In this document: positions 5,927-6,639 of the stretch, piece by piece
Layout of the letters: the number at the start of each line of letters is the position of its first letter
How positions within the stretch are numbered: position 1 is the first letter of the stretch
Origin: Chloroflexota bacterium
Lineage (GTDB): Bacteria > Chloroflexota > Limnocylindria > Limnocylindrales > CSP1-4
Reading direction: 5' to 3'
DNA length: 6,639 bases
NCBI GenBank assembly: GCA_021812735.1
Contig: JAKAMV010000590.1
Span: forward strand, 1-6,639
Notes under the pieces: model-generated
What the model was told of the DNA's origin: nothing
Databases searched by the model: none
The model's input: only the letters and a program-made list of their open reading frames with translations
Position numbers and translations under genes: made by a program

Positions 5927-5945
5927 CGTTCGCTGTGTACGGGCG

Positions 5946-5977
5946 GAGACGGGCCCTCCGTCCCCATGACCCGTCTC
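5946..5977 (-). terminator. Stem-loop at the prmA stop codon, possible terminator
   Basis: GAGACGGG (5946-5953) and CCCGTCTC (5970-5977) form a perfect 8-bp stem with a 16-nt loop, overlapping the prmA TGA at 5978-5976. In the transcript it is followed by CGCCCGTAC rather than a U-run, so it is an atypical terminator or a 3' protective hairpin. An alternative shorter stem, CGGAG (5944-5948)/CTCCG (5956-5960), competes with it. Confidence 0.35.
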
Positions 5978-6639
5978 ACCCGAGCGGCCGAACCGCCTCG
6001 AGCGCCACCCAGTCGCCCTCGGCCCACCGGCGGGCGATGGTCAGACCCCGCTGCTCGAACGCCGCCACCACCTCCGCTTCGCGGTCGGCGAAGATCCCCG
6101 ACGCCAGGAGCGTGCCGCCCGGCCGGAGGTCCTCGACAAGCCCGTCGGCCAGCGTGACCAGCAGCGATGCGATGAGGTTGGCGAGCACGACGTCGAACGG
6201 TCCTTCGCCCGACGGGGCGCTGCCCTCGCGGGAGCGGATCCGGCGGGCGAGCCGGTTGCGACGCGCATTGGCGGCCGACGCCTCCACAGCGATGGGGTCG
6301 ACGTCCACGGCGAGCACGCTGGCGGCCCCCAGCAGCGCGGCGCCGATCGAGAGGATCCCGCTGCCCGACCCCACGTCCAGCACGCGCGCCCCCGACAGCG
6401 CGCCGCGGTCGGCCAGCGCCTCGAGCGCCGCCAGGCAGAGGCGGGTGGTCGGGTGGAGCCCCGTCCCGAACGCCATCCCAGGGTCGAGCGCGAGCACCAC
6501 GTCGCCCGGCGCGCGGCGATGCCGCCGCCACGTCGGCCGGATGACGATGCGCTGCCCGACTCGGAGCACCGGGAAGTGGGCCTTCCAAGCGTTCGCCCAG
6601 TCGGCCTCGCGCACCACGCAGTCGCCGAGGTCGCCGATC
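5976..6639 (-). CDS. prmA: Ribosomal protein L11 methyltransferase PrmA (5' partial)
   Basis: SAM-dependent enzyme that trimethylates lysines and the N-terminus of ribosomal protein L11 in the cytosol. The frame stays open to the window edge, so the substrate-recognition N-terminal domain is missing. About 221 residues remain of a usual length near 300. The linker motif VREADWANAWKAHFPVLRVG (about 8-27) is typical of PrmA, as is FGTGLHPTTRLCL (about 57-69). SAM motif I is VLDVGSGSGILSIGAA (about 86-101), AVDVDPIAVEASAANARRN gives the acidic ribose-binding loop, and DVVLANLIASLL (about 129-140) is the NPPY-equivalent. The C-terminus finishes normally at GDWVALEAVRPLG. A GTG at 6617 is internal and not a start, because family homology continues upstream of it. 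In many bacteria prmA is followed by rsmE and mtaB; here rsmE is not present in the window. Confidence 0.96.
   Translation of the reverse strand, partial: IGDLGDCVVREADWANAWKAHFPVLRVGQRIVIRPTWRRHRRAPGDVVLALDPGMAFGTGLHPTTRLCLAALEALADRGALSGARVLDVGSGSGILSIGAALLGAASVLAVDVDPIAVEASAANARRNRLARRIRSREGSAPSGEGPFDVVLANLIASLLVTLADGLVEDLRPGGTLLASGIFADREAEVVAAFEQRGLTIARRWAEGDWVALEAVRPLG

Larger units (their letters stand above)
5665..5975. other. 311-bp repeat-rich intergenic region between prmA and the cassette
   Basis: I see no gene here on either strand; frames that cross it give low-complexity Arg/Pro/Gly or His/Tyr strings. From the prmA side it holds an 8-bp stem at the prmA stop, a 12-bp direct repeat, an 8-bp tandem repeat, the inverted repeat GGCCGGC (5821-5827)/GCCGGCC (5830-5836), an imperfect stem GGTGTTG (5796-5802)/CAACCCC (5808-5814), a block of short repeats (5737-5787) and the 5683-5708 palindrome. 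The promoter for the three-gene cassette should lie here, but no convincing -35/-10 pair is visible. Confidence 0.6.

Noticed and set aside
5701..6588. 295-codon - strand frame overlapping prmA
   Set aside because: It is a shifted shadow of prmA, Arg/Gly/Pro-rich, while the prmA frame shows all SAM-binding motifs.

Overview
This is a strongly GC-rich bacterial fragment, dense in genes and with short intergenic gaps. The pairing of prmA with the MtaB-type tRNA methylthiotransferase, a HIT hydrolase beside them, and single-TM and beta-rich proteins of no known family suggest a high-GC Chloroflexota lineage. That assignment is inference. An actinobacterium is less likely, because PrmA and MtaB are uncommon there. 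No rRNA, tRNA, CRISPR array, transposase or phage gene is visible.

Layout: the left edge (2-745, + strand) holds the C-terminal half of an AMP-forming acyl-CoA synthetase/ligase. It converges on a block of seven genes, all on the - strand. Read in their own direction, from right to left, these are: prmA (ribosomal protein L11 methyltransferase, 5' end outside the window); a 311-bp repeat- and hairpin-rich gap; an uncharacterised 182-aa protein; an M14-type succinylglutamate desuccinylase/aspartoacylase-like zinc deacylase; a DinB-superfamily protein; a 137-bp gap with two hairpins and a direct repeat; mtaB (ms2t6A tRNA modification); a 291-bp gap with an imperfect repeat and a stem-loop; a HIT-family nucleotide hydrolase; and a single-pass membrane protein of unknown function that ends 24 bp from the synthetase stop.

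The three genes from 5664 to 3621 are joined by ATGA start/stop overlaps at both junctions. The HIT gene and the membrane-protein gene are joined the same way. These are therefore probably two translationally coupled units, separated by mtaB. prmA, mtaB and the HIT gene belong to translation and housekeeping. The 182-aa/deacylase/DinB trio looks like a separate metabolic cassette placed between prmA and mtaB, where many bacteria carry rsmE. A perfect 10-bp inverted repeat with a 6-bp spacer lies 18 bp upstream of the first cassette gene and is the best regulatory candidate in the window.

No wholly new system is demonstrated. The most interesting material is the coupled deacylase/DinB cassette with its palindrome, and the orphan membrane protein coupled to the HIT hydrolase.
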